Source: Nostoc paludosum FACHB-159
GTDB lineage: Bacteria > Cyanobacteriota > Cyanobacteriia > Cyanobacteriales > Nostocaceae
Length of the DNA: 64,000 bases
Assembly: GCF_014698835.1 (NCBI RefSeq)
Contig: NZ_JACJTU010000022.1
Location: 82,389-146,388, forward strand
Direction of reading: 5' to 3'
Shown here one piece after another: positions 25,959 through 35,700 of the stretch. The first letter of the stretch is position 1. Each line of letters begins with the position of its first letter. The translations under genes were made by a program, and so were the position numbers. The notes beneath the pieces are model-generated. The model searched no databases. It worked only from the letters and a program-made list of their open reading frames with translations, and had not been told where the DNA came from.

Positions 25959-26267
25959 TCCAGCAAACTCCTAGCTTGAAAAAACAGACAAAGGGAAACA
26001 AGAGGATGGGGAAACAAGCTGAATTGGGGACAAGGAGAAGAAGAGTTGCAACAAGTCTTTCCTCTGTTCGCGCAGCGTCTCCTTTTGGAGAAGTTCACCA
26101 GTGGCGACTTCGAGCATATCTGCTTGTTACCTTGTCCCTCTGTCCTCTTGTCCTCTTCCATCATTAACAGACCGACAGAATTTTATATTCGGACAGAATT
26201 ACGGTACCATGAACTACTATTTTTGGCGATGGCTACACCTGCCCGAACTACTTTAATCTCGCCATCT
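25959..26267. other. Intergenic region with small palindromic repeats
   Basis: A 309-bp gap between two minus-strand genes. It contains purine-rich and GTCCTC-type low-complexity sequence and a GTTCGCGCAGCGTCTCC...GGAGAAG palindrome (26068-26094), a repeat type also seen at 47957. No gene was recognised. Confidence 0.45.
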
Positions 26268-27875
26268 CTATGGTTCGCTATACTCATCCCAAGCCACGGG
26301 AAAGGAATAATCTGAAAACGCAGAGAAAACCTTATTTTCACTGCGTGTTTCTTCATCCAGAACTTTGATGACTTTGTTATAAATATCTTGTGCTTGTTGG
26401 GGAGAATCACCGATGCTGGTTAATCCCAACTTGCCAAACTGGGAAAGACAACCCATAAGATGAAAGACTGTGCCTGTTTGAGTACCGCTGTCGAAGTGCA
26501 GTCTGTAGTCAGCGATGATATCCATCAAATCATTAGGCAATAATCCCCGATAGCGGTCTTTTTGGAGGTTGTCAGTGGCAATGTAGTATTTGGGACGACC
26601 TTGTTGGCTGTAAAATAAGCCTGTGGAAAGGTCATAGCGACCGTTCGTCAGTAATTTCAAGGTCATAAATGGATGAGTTGTGCCGCCTTTACGCAGGTTA
26701 ATTTCGATCGCCTGAATATCCCACTCTCCATTACCCTTGTCAACTGCGATAAAATCTACCCCAAATCGCTCTAGGGCACCTTTTTCGGCTAGCTTTCTAC
26801 CAACTTGCAGTCCCAATTGCTGTAGTTGCAATCGATACCTTTCATCAGCGGGAAAGCTACAACCAAGATAAATCTGACCGTCTGGGCCGCCGAGAATTTG
26901 GTCGTGGGTGGAGAGGATTTCTACTTCGCCACTAGGGGTAATTCGTCCTTGGACGCTGGGAGAACGCTTAATTTCTCCTTCCACAAATGCTTCTGCAATT
27001 GCTCCCAATTCTGGAATTCTTGCCGAAAAATTCTCCCAAGTTTCTTGTTTTGCTTGAAAGCGCATTGTTGAAAAGCGATCGCTAATTGCTGCTACCCTTT
27101 GGGCATGACTACTTTTACCAGGTGCCACATTCTCAATCGGTCTTAAATCTACTAGCGCATTTCCTTCTCCAGAAATACCTTCGTTGAGTTTCACCACCAT
27201 TCTTTGTAATGTCGGTTGGCGTTCCCACAAATCACTAGCGGCTTCTGCTAAATCACTGTGATGCCAAACTATTTCACTACCATCTGGATGTGGTACTCCA
27301 CTCTCGCTAAAAATTTGCCGACTACCACTTTTTGTCCCCCAAATCTGCAAATCTGGGGCAGCAGCGTACAGTGGTACACCCAATTTTACAGATAATTCAC
27401 CTTCAAAATCTGATGAATTATAGCAGATCATAAATGATCTGTCAAGTCTCAACGCTTGACGAATTCGCTCTAGTAAACGGGGGCGTTCTAAAATCTTTTG
27501 GCTGAGGGGTTTAAGAGAGGAATCGTAAGTAGAAAGTAGCAACAAGCGATTGCGAGCATGAGAAAACGGGATTCCTGGCAAAAGTTGTAGATAATAATCA
27601 ATGATACTGGGATGCAGTGGTACTGATGTGACATAAATAAGTCTAGTACGGGGATTCCGCAACCGAATCAAGGAAAATAGTAATCTTTCTTCATAATGTT
27701 CGCAGCCTTCAATTTTTCGGAGTTCCCGCTGGTCAATACTCAAAGAGGGAATAATTACAATATCAGCTTCACTATTATCAAATAGCTCGATAGTTTTCCA
27801 GCGATCGCGCAGAGTTGATTGCAGATTGCGAAACTTTTCAGTCTGCTCTAATTCAGAAACATCTAGTGTTGTCAT
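26268..27875 (-). CDS. ATP-grasp peptide ligase, PGM1-related
   Basis: A 535-residue protein with an N-terminal region typical of the PGM1-related group (ERLLFSLIRLRNPRTRLIYV) and a central ATP-grasp domain: VVKLNEGISGEGNALVDL for nucleotide binding, then AFVEGEIKRSPSVQGRI and FGVDFIAVD...IQAIEINLRKGGTTHPFM for the metal-binding Glu and Asn. PGM1 itself joins a nonproteinogenic residue to peptides in pheganomycin biosynthesis; the cyanobacterial role is unknown and no substrate genes are adjacent. Full length with ATG start at 27875. Confidence 0.8.
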   Translation of the reverse strand: MTTLDVSELEQTEKFRNLQSTLRDRWKTIELFDNSEADIVIIPSLSIDQRELRKIEGCEHYEERLLFSLIRLRNPRTRLIYVTSVPLHPSIIDYYLQLLPGIPFSHARNRLLLLSTYDSSLKPLSQKILERPRLLERIRQALRLDRSFMICYNSSDFEGELSVKLGVPLYAAAPDLQIWGTKSGSRQIFSESGVPHPDGSEIVWHHSDLAEAASDLWERQPTLQRMVVKLNEGISGEGNALVDLRPIENVAPGKSSHAQRVAAISDRFSTMRFQAKQETWENFSARIPELGAIAEAFVEGEIKRSPSVQGRITPSGEVEILSTHDQILGGPDGQIYLGCSFPADERYRLQLQQLGLQVGRKLAEKGALERFGVDFIAVDKGNGEWDIQAIEINLRKGGTTHPFMTLKLLTNGRYDLSTGLFYSQQGRPKYYIATDNLQKDRYRGLLPNDLMDIIADYRLHFDSGTQTGTVFHLMGCLSQFGKLGLTSIGDSPQQAQDIYNKVIKVLDEETRSENKVFSAFSDYSFPVAWDEYSEP

Positions 27876-28845
27876 AATCTCTACCTATCGCGATCCAAAA
27901 ACTACTCTATTGTTCTGGTACATCCCAAGGCACTTCTTTGACAAGTCACTCATTTGGAGAAAATTAAATAATATTAATTTTCTTGTTCAAAAATTGAGTA
28001 GCTTGAGAAATTAGTTTCAACAAACCAGAGAAACTTGACAAAAAATCCTATAAGGTTCTGCGGAAATACCAGCTTAAATTAATATTAACGAAAATAGCAA
28101 GGACTATAGTGCGTATTTTGGCACTTATGAATGTTCAGGTAAAAATTTATATTGAAATTTATCGCTATATATTACAACCAGGACTTACACAAAATATGAC
28201 CGAAAACTTTATTCCTACGTAGCAGTAATTCATGTAGGCGCAAAGCGGCTAATCTGCCAGAACGCTAAGAGCGAACCCGCAGGGTATTACTGCTACTTTT
28301 GTTATCTTTTGCCTAAGTCCTGACAACAACAAATAGTTATAGATAAATTTGGTAATTACAGTACTTTGCAAGTAAAGGAGTATCCTACCTGCCCTTGTCT
28401 ACCCCATTGAGACAAAATCTCCTGTATTATCGTTGAAATTGATTTTATGTCTTAAGGGTGAGCAAATTTCAGCTTGGTTTATCTCTGGAGACCGATAAAG
28501 TCTTGCATCATACATAGTTTACTTAAATACAGATGAAAAGTACAAATCCTTCATCATATGAGAGTTGTGTACTTGTTTTTCGTGGTCAGATGAATAACCT
28601 GTGTCAGGTGTGAGGAGAAATCAGGCCAGCCGCGTACAATTATTATTATTAATAAGTACGTTTGGTAAGCACTCGTTGTGTAAAAGCCTAAAATTGCAAA
28701 GGCAAGTGGGAGCCAAAGCAAAAAATAAACCTTGGGTTGAATATTCGATCCAAGGTTTACTTTTGGAAATAGGGAAATGGGATGAGAAGAATTAGTAATA
28801 CAATGCCCAATTCCCAGTAAATATTCAATTACCAAAACAAGACTT
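27876..28845. other. Long intergenic region carrying a MITE-like element
   Basis: 970 bases between divergent genes. Besides the 144-bp element at 28179-28322 it is AT-rich. A minus-strand reading frame over 28554-28931 is hydrophobic but runs antisense across the dehydrogenase start and is not called. Promoters for both flanking genes must lie here; none was assigned. Confidence 0.45.
28179..28322. mobile_element. 144-bp MITE-like element with 9-bp terminal repeats and 5-bp target duplication
   Basis: Ends are CAGGACTTA (28179-28187) and TAAGTCCTG (28314-28322), perfect inverted repeats. A second subterminal inverted pair, GTAGCAGTAAT and ATTACTGCTAC, lies inside. The element is flanked by the direct repeat ACAAC on both sides (28174-28178 and 28323-28327). 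It contains no gene. This is the structure of a non-autonomous transposable element mobilised in trans. Confidence 0.7.
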
Positions 28846-29735
28846 ATGCCCAAATCAAAAGAGCAAAAACTACAACCGCCACAACAACAACAACCACCAG
28901 GTAAAGAATCAGAAATGACGCCAAAACCCAAAGCTGATGATGCTCAGTATCAGGGTAGTGGCAAGTTACAAAATAAAGTAGCATTAATTACGGGTGCAGA
29001 TAGTGGTATTGGTCGCGCCGTAGCGATGTCTTCGACAAGCCGCTTCGCGTCTACGCATATGCTAAAGAAGGCGCAGATGTGGCGATTCTTTATCTTAACG
29101 AACACGACGATGCCAAAGAAACAAAACATTTGGTAGAAAAACAAGGGCGGCGTGCAGTAACTATAGCAGGTGATATTGGCGATGAAAACTTTTGCCAGCA
29201 AGCCATACAGCAAACAATTGGTGAGTTTGGCAAACTCGATATTCTCATCAACAACGCCGCCGAACAACATCCCAAAGAAAGTATTGAGGAAATCACCAAA
29301 GAGCAATTAGAGCGAACTTTTCGCACTAATATATTCTCAATGTTCTTCATGACTAAAGCTGCACTCAAGCACTTACATGAAGGCAGTTCTATCATCAATA
29401 CCACATCGGTTACAGCTTATAAAGGTAATCCACAACTACTAGATTATTCTTCAACAAAAGGTGCGATCGTTGCCTTTACTCGTTCCTTATCACAAAGCTT
29501 AGTATCGAAAGGAATTCGTGTTAACGCTGTGGCACCGGGCCCTATTTGGACACCTTTAATCCCCTCAACTTTTCCCGAAGAGAAAGTTGAAACTTTTGGC
29601 AAGCAAGTACCAATGCAACGAGCCGGACAACCAGAAGAAGTTGCACCTAGCTATGTATTTTTAGCATCAGATGACGCTTCTTATATGTCTGGTCAAGTAT
29701 TACATGTTAATGGTGGAGAAGTTGTCAACGGCTAA
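28846..29735 (+). pseudogene. SDR-family oxidoreductase, frameshifted by a small repeat insertion
   Basis: The first frame (28846-29027) gives the proline/glutamine-rich N-terminus of the YhdG/Gsp39-type SDRs and the cofactor motif LITGADSGIGRAVA. The second frame, from about 29055 to TAA at 29733-29735, continues with AYAKEGADVAILYLNEHDDA, NNAAEQ, the catalytic YSSTKGA and the C-terminal GGEVVNG. Between them lies a 27-base palindromic repeat whose net effect is +26 bases, putting the halves out of frame. The product would be a NAD(P)-dependent dehydrogenase of about 290 residues if intact. All downstream catalytic residues are conserved, so the disruption seems recent. A sequencing error is unlikely because the inserted bases are a recognisable repeat. 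Confidence 0.85.
29020..29056. repeat. Small palindromic repeat inserted in the dehydrogenase gene
   Basis: GTAGCGAT, GTCTTCGACAAGCCGCTTCG and CGTCTACGC form an imperfect palindrome of a family seen between Nostoc genes. The inserted part is 29028-29054. Flanking bases suggest that the uninterrupted sequence was GTAGCGATCGCATATGCT, i.e. the insertion site was a HIP1 octamer. Confidence 0.65.
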
Positions 29736-29744
29736 ATTAAAAAG

Positions 29745-29870
29745 TTAGTCATTAGTCATTAGTCATTGGTCATTCGTGATAAGTGAATCACAAAGAACAA
29801 AGTCCAAAGTATCTTGTGATTTTTGAGGGCGTCGTAACTTAATACGAGAGGACAAATGACTAATGACAAA
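29745..29870. repeat. AGTCATT heptamer short tandem repeats
   Basis: Tandem AGTCATT units at 29746-29774 with the inverted form (ATGACTAATGAC) near 29853-29868. This is the STRR type known from heterocystous cyanobacteria. It could act as a terminator after the broken dehydrogenase. Confidence 0.65.
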
Positions 29871-29983
29871 TAAATAACCACTCTTAAAGATACCCTAATG
29901 TTCCTCCATTAGGGAGAGGATTTGATATTTAAAAATTGATAATATACCTAGTAGCAAACGTTTAACAAAAAATAAGTATCTCT

Positions 29984-30241
29984 ATGGCATCTCCTACACC
30001 ATTGCATGGTACAGAACTAGTAGATTGTGCTAGAGCAAATGCCAAGCAAGGAATTGAAACTGCTGCTTATCAATGTGGCTATGGTGAAGATCTCAACAAA
30101 TTTGCGCGAGAACTCAGGCAAGCTTGCGAAGAAATGAATTTGCAAGTAAAGGAACTTAGCGAACTGATTACTGAGCAGGATTTGATATTGCAATTGGGTA
30201 CTGGCGAAATCGTTGCTCCAGATACGGCATCAGAATTGTAA
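29984..30241 (+). CDS. Small conserved-looking hypothetical protein
   Basis: An 85-residue soluble protein, unrecognised. It starts MASPTPLHGTELVDCARANA and has a predicted amphipathic helix (DLNKFARELRQACEEMNLQV) and an acidic end (IVAPDTASEL). There is no signal peptide or membrane segment. Codon use and regular amphipathic patterning favour a real gene. Perfect 18-bp inverted repeat follows its stop codon. Confidence 0.6.
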   Translation: MASPTPLHGTELVDCARANAKQGIETAAYQCGYGEDLNKFARELRQACEEMNLQVKELSELITEQDLILQLGTGEIVAPDTASEL

Positions 30242-30258
30242 AATTTAGAAATAAAAAT

Positions 30259-30307
30259 TTAGGAGTTAGGAGTTAAGAATTAACAAATTTTAACTCCTAA
30301 CTCCTAA
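30259..30307. terminator. Bidirectional terminator: perfect 18-bp inverted repeat
   Basis: TTAGGAGTTAGGAGTTAA (30259-30276) and TTAACTCCTAACTCCTAA (30290-30307) are exact inverted repeats with a 13-base loop, built from the AGGAGTT heptamer. The hairpin lies between convergent genes (stops at 30241 and 30323). Confidence 0.7.
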
Positions 30308-30322
30308 TTCATAGCTCATAGC

Positions 30323-31723
30323 TCATAACTTTAAAATTACCCGTGCCAAATTGAAGTAAATCAAAACGCCGAGTACATCAACTGCTGTGGTGATGAATGG
30401 TGCTGACATTAATGCCGGATCTAAACGCAGAAAACGAAATAGAAAAGGCAGTGCTGAACCGGAGACAGAAGCTAAAATAGAAATCGCTACTAGACTAGTG
30501 CCTACAGCGATCGCTACTTCTAATCGTCCTTGCAAAAAGTAAGCCCACACAGTAGCGATGGTACCTAACATTCCTCCTAATAAAGCACCTGCGATCGCCT
30601 CTCGTCCAATTACTTGCAATGAACCAAGCGATCGAATTTCATCGGTGTTCATCCCGCGAATTACAACTGTGGAAGACTGGGCACCTACGTTACCACCAGT
30701 ACCAGTAAGTAAGGGGATAAATGCTGTCAGTGCTACCACTCTTGCTAAGATATCTTCTTGGGATTTAATAATCGTTCCTGTGACGGTATTGGTTAAAAGT
30801 AAAACCAATAACCATAAAACCCGCTTCCGAGCAACTTCTAATAAATTCATCTGAAAATAGTTGTCGCCCCCAGACTGCACGCCACCACCCAAGGCATAGA
30901 TATCTTCGGTGGTTTCTTGTTGCAGAATATCAATCACATCATCAACAGTAACAATACCTACTAGACGCTGTTCTCGATCTACCACAGGCACAGCCAAAAA
31001 ATCGTATCTTTGGATTAATCTGGCAACTTCTTCTTGGTCTGTATCGGTGTGGACAAATATCACATCACGCGTCAGAATTTCGCCGATAATTTCCTCTGGC
31101 TGAGATGTCACCAATTCCCGCAACGATACAATTCCTGTTAACCGCCTTGCCGCATCGGTGACATAAAGATAATAAATCATCTCACTGGCATTAGCTAAGT
31201 TGCGAATTCGCTCTAGAGCCTGGGATACTGTCAAGTTTTCTTTGAGCGAAATGAACTCTAGAGTCATGATTCGCCCAGCAGTATCAGCCTCATAGCCCAG
31301 TAATAGGGCTGTAGCTTGGCGTTCTGCTGGACTTAGTTGTTCTAGGAGGCGATTAACGACTTTTGCCGGTAACTCATCAAATAACCTCGCTCGGTCATCC
31401 GACGACATTTGATCGACAATATCACGGACTTCCTGACTTTTAAGTTCCTCAATTAACCGTTCTTGAACGGTGTAGTCGAGATACTCATAAACCTCGATAG
31501 CTTCATCCTTAGAAAGCAAGCGAAAAGCCAAAGCGTGCATCGCTTCTGGCAAACCCTCAATTGCCTCGGCAATATCCGCAGGCTGCACAGGTACGAGAAT
31601 AGCTTTTGCTCCCTGCAAGTCGCCTGCTTCTAGGAGCATTTGCAGCTGAGTCCGCACTAAATCCCGCAATTCCCTGCGTGAGACATTCTGGAGGGTAGAG
31701 TTTAAATTGTTTGTCTCAGTCAA
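30323..31723 (-). CDS. mgtE: Magnesium transporter MgtE
   Basis: A 466-residue protein with all MgtE parts: N-terminal helical Mg-sensing domain (about 25-145, with DQMSSDDRARLFDELP), two CBS domains (about 150-270), a plug helix and five membrane helices. The pore motif PFITTAVDVLGVLIYF near the C-terminus carries the conserved Asp that binds Mg2+. It imports Mg2+ and is gated by internal Mg2+. The start is TTG (31721-31723) preceded by GAGGAAAG; no in-frame ATG precedes residue 29. No Mg riboswitch was recognised upstream. Confidence 0.93.
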   Translation of the reverse strand: MTETNNLNSTLQNVSRRELRDLVRTQLQMLLEAGDLQGAKAILVPVQPADIAEAIEGLPEAMHALAFRLLSKDEAIEVYEYLDYTVQERLIEELKSQEVRDIVDQMSSDDRARLFDELPAKVVNRLLEQLSPAERQATALLLGYEADTAGRIMTLEFISLKENLTVSQALERIRNLANASEMIYYLYVTDAARRLTGIVSLRELVTSQPEEIIGEILTRDVIFVHTDTDQEEVARLIQRYDFLAVPVVDREQRLVGIVTVDDVIDILQQETTEDIYALGGGVQSGGDNYFQMNLLEVARKRVLWLLVLLLTNTVTGTIIKSQEDILARVVALTAFIPLLTGTGGNVGAQSSTVVIRGMNTDEIRSLGSLQVIGREAIAGALLGGMLGTIATVWAYFLQGRLEVAIAVGTSLVAISILASVSGSALPFLFRFLRLDPALMSAPFITTAVDVLGVLIYFNLARVILKL

Positions 31724-32710
31724 AGTTCACTTTCCTCAGCCAGTTTGAACAAGGTTGCTGCCATTAGTCTAGGGGAAAGTGGGGATGTAGAACGTCAAAC
31801 TTTTGATTTTTCCCAACTTGAGCTAATTAAAAGCTTTTATCAACTAATTATATTTAACTGCCAGAGGCGCGATCGCTGTTACTTCAGTACTTTACTAACT
31901 CTTGTAACAAAGATTTAGTTTTCGAGTCAAAATGAAGTAAAAGATAAATAATACTTTTTTAAATCTTTAAATATACAAAATTTCTTTATGAAATTTTCAT
32001 ATAAATATTATTTTACAAATAAAAAAACATGAGAATATTCTATATATGCGTCATTTATATTTAAAAATCATCAAAAGTTTGATATACCTTTAAAAATCCA
32101 TACTTAATGTGAATATTTAAACAAACTTGCATAAAAAACATAGACATAATACGGTCATGTAGTGTCAAATGTTCAATTGATTGAACTAATCAATGCATCT
32201 AAGTACAAAAGCGAGGAATTGGAACGCTACTTACGTATATACTTACTTTGATGGAGTGCTGGCTTCTTTGTGTAACAATCTCATATGATTGCATATCAGA
32301 TTAAATTATCAATTGCTCATGCGACCAAACTGAATTAACACACATCATAGAATCTGAAATTTCTAGAAAACAAAGTTTAATCATGGCTAACGCCTAATTT
32401 AACTAGTCTCTAGTATTTCTAGTCAAACATATTTTCCTATATATCTGTTTGCTTTTAATAGAGATATAGGAAGATTTGTTGCTCCATTGTGCTTGATTTT
32501 TAACTTGTAATAAATACACAGCAAAGGAGCGGATTCAATGGGTAAAAGAAGAGATGGCAAAAATGTGCATTAGCATTGATTAATATATAAAGAAGTAAGT
32601 AAATTTAGTTAGGGTGACTACACATTTTCGTGCAAAACATTCAATTAAAAACTAATCCCAAACATTGATTATGGCATTAGTTTTAGCTCTATTATGAGGC
32701 ATATATATCA
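31724..32710. other. Long AT-rich intergenic region between divergent genes
   Basis: 987 bases, strongly AT-rich over 31900-32480, with no gene of normal size. It includes one HIP1 octamer near 31868 and the very short ORF at 32538-32573. It must contain promoters for mgtE and the PA14 gene; no operator was identified. Confidence 0.45.
32538..32573 (+). CDS. Possible 11-codon leader ORF upstream of the PA14 gene
   Basis: ATG at 32538 is preceded by AAAGGAG at ideal spacing and followed by ten codons (MGKRRDGKNVH) and TAG. It lies 138 bases upstream of the large PA14 gene. It could be a leader peptide, the surviving start of a lost gene, or chance. The strength of the ribosome binding site is the main argument. 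Confidence 0.3.
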   Translation: MGKRRDGKNVH

Positions 32711-35700
32711 ATGGACAATTTACAGAATCAAAATAATCCACTTTCTTCAACATCTACAAGTACACCAATTTCTGGTCAATCATCTCTAGCAGCCTTAGAT
32801 CAAGCGCAACCAAGTCTATTGGGTGGGTCTAGCAACCTCATTTCTCAGGGAAATGGACTCAAAGCAGAATACTTTGACAACGCTGATTTTACCAACCTGA
32901 AGCTAACTCGTACTGATAGCACAGTGAACTTTTTGTGGGGTAATGGTTCTCCAGATGCGCTCATCGGTGCAGATACCTTCTCGGTGCGTTGGACCGGTCA
33001 GGTAGAAGCTAAGTACAGCGAGACTTACAACTTCTACACCAGAAGCGATGATGGCGTGCGGTTGTGGGTAAATAATCAATTGGTGATCGATAAGTTTGTC
33101 AATCAATCGCCTACAGAATATACTGGTTCCCTCGCCCTAGTGGCAGGTCAAAAGTATGATATTAAACTTGAATACTTCGACAATACTTACTCTGCCCTTT
33201 CTCAACTATCTTGGTCAAGCAACTCTCAAGCCAAAGAAATTATTCCTCAGTCCCAACTTTATACTCCGGTAAGTACGCCTGTCGGTAATGGCAACGGACT
33301 CAAAGCAGAATACTTCGACAACGCTGATTTTACCAACCTGAAGCTAACTCGCACAGATAGCACAGTGAACTTTTTGTGGGGTAGTGGTTCTCCAGATCCC
33401 CTCATTGGTGCAGATACCTTCTCGGCGCGTTGGACAGGTCAGGTACAAGCTAAGTACAGCGAGACTTACAACTTCTACACCAGAAGCGATGATGGCGTGC
33501 GGTTGTGGGTGAATAATCAATTGCTGATTGATAAGTTTGTTAATCAATCAGCCACAGAATATAGTGGTTCCATCGCCCTCGTTGCAGGCCAAAAGTACGA
33601 TATTAAACTTGAGTACTTTGACAATGCTTACTCTGCCGTTTCTCAACTATCTTGGTCAAGCAACTCTCAAGCCAAAGAAATTATTCCTCAGTCTCAACTT
33701 TACAGTCAGGTGAGCGCACCTGTAAATAATGGTAACGGACTCAAAGGAGAATACTTCGACAACGCTGATTTTACTAACCTGAAGCTAACTCGCACAGATG
33801 GCACAGTGAACTTTTTGTGGGGTAGTGGTTCTCCAGATCCCCTCATTGGTGCAGATACTTTCTCGGTGCGTTGGACAGGTCAGGTACAAGCTAAGTACAG
33901 CGAAACTTACAACTTCTACACCAGAAGTGATGATGGTGTGCGGCTGTGGGTAAATAATCAACTGCTGATTGATAAGTTTGTCAATCAATCAGCCACAGAA
34001 TATAGTGGTTCCATTGCCCTAGTAGCAGGTCAAAAGTACGATATTAAACTTGAGTACTTCGACAATGCTTACTCTGCCGTTTCTCAACTATCTTGGTCAA
34101 GCAACTCTCAAGCCAAAGAAATTATTCCTCAGTCTCAACTGTATTCATCAGTTCTGCCAACTACTATCACCTTAAGCACATCTCCCACTAGTGTGAACGA
34201 AGGTGATGGCAATGTGACGGTTTCTGTACTTAGAAGTGGTGATTTAAGTGGTACATCTTCGATTCAGTATGCTACTTTAAGTAACACTGCAACAGCAGGA
34301 GATGACTACGCCAATGGTGGGGAAGAAATAGGCGGGACACTTACCTTTGCACCAGGAGAAAGTAGCAAACAGATAGTTATTCCGATCTTTGATGATTTAT
34401 TAGCGGAATCAGATGAGAATTTTAGTGTGGCTATCGATCAGCCAGAGGGTGCAACGCTAGGAATTCAAAGAACTCTCGGAATCACGATTAAAGATAATGA
34501 TAGCCAAGGTCTGAATTTCACTCAGCCAGTAGTTAATGAAAATGCTGGTACTGCGACGGTAACAGTTACAAGAAATAATGCTTCGGCAGCGGCTAGTGTA
34601 AACTATACAACTGCGGATGGAGCTGCTAAAGCTGGATCTGACTATGTGGCTGTAGCTGGAACCTTGAACTTTGCAGTAGGAGAAACCAGTAAGAATATTT
34701 CCATTACCCTCAAAGATGATTCCGTTACAGAAGCGGATGAAGCGTTTATTTTGAAGTTTAGTAACGCAGTTGGGGTGTTACTGCCTATTACTCAGACGAC
34801 TGTGACTATTGCCGATAATGACTTAGGTGACTTTCAGAGAAAAACTGTAGTTTCTGGGTTGACTACACCTATAGACTTTGGCTGGTCAGCTAACGACGAT
34901 CTGATGTTCATTGCCCAGAAAGATGGGGTAGTGAAGGTGTTCAACACTGGTACGGGTGTCTTAGAATCAAAACCATTTATTGATATTTCATCGCAGGTAA
35001 ATAACGTATCCGATCGCGGGTTGTTAAGCTTGGCCGTACATCCAGATTTTGGCAAGACTCCCAATGGCAAGAACTATGTTTACCTGTTGTTTACCTACGA
35101 TCCAGTAGAAACAAATAAAAACGATCCCAAAAATAATCCCAATAGCACCTTAGACGATCCCGATAAGCGGGGTAACCGTGCAGCACGGCTAATTAGAGTC
35201 ACAGCCGATCCCAACACTGGTTACAAAACAGCGATCGCTGGCAGTGCAGTTATACTAGTAGGCAAAAATAGCGTTTGGGATTACATCAGTCGCCCAGATA
35301 AAGACAGCACATTCGTCGATCCTAACGATGAAACCAAGAATGAGGCACCATCAGGTATTTTAAACAAAACCACTGGCAAATTGTTTGCCAACGCCGACGA
35401 ATATGTAAAAGCTCTGAAAACTGGCAACATCCTCAACGTCCAAGATTTCGCAGCAACTGATAGTGCAACTCACTCTGGTGGTAGTGTACGCTTTGGTAAC
35501 GACGGGACTCTATTCGTTAGTTTTGGTGATGGTACTTCCTACAACCGAGCAGATATTCGAGCAGCTCGCGTCCAAGATATCGATAATTTATCTGGTAAAA
35601 TCCTGCACATTGACGCTATTACCGGCCAAGGTTTAGCAAGTAATCCTTTCTACAACGGCGATCCCAACAGCAATCGTTCCAAAGTTTATGACTTAGGTTT

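Noticed and set aside
28554..28931. 125-residue minus-strand hydrophobic frame
   Set aside because: It is antisense to the N-terminus of the dehydrogenase; its Cys/Gly-rich start is the complement of the CAACAACAACC codons of that gene.
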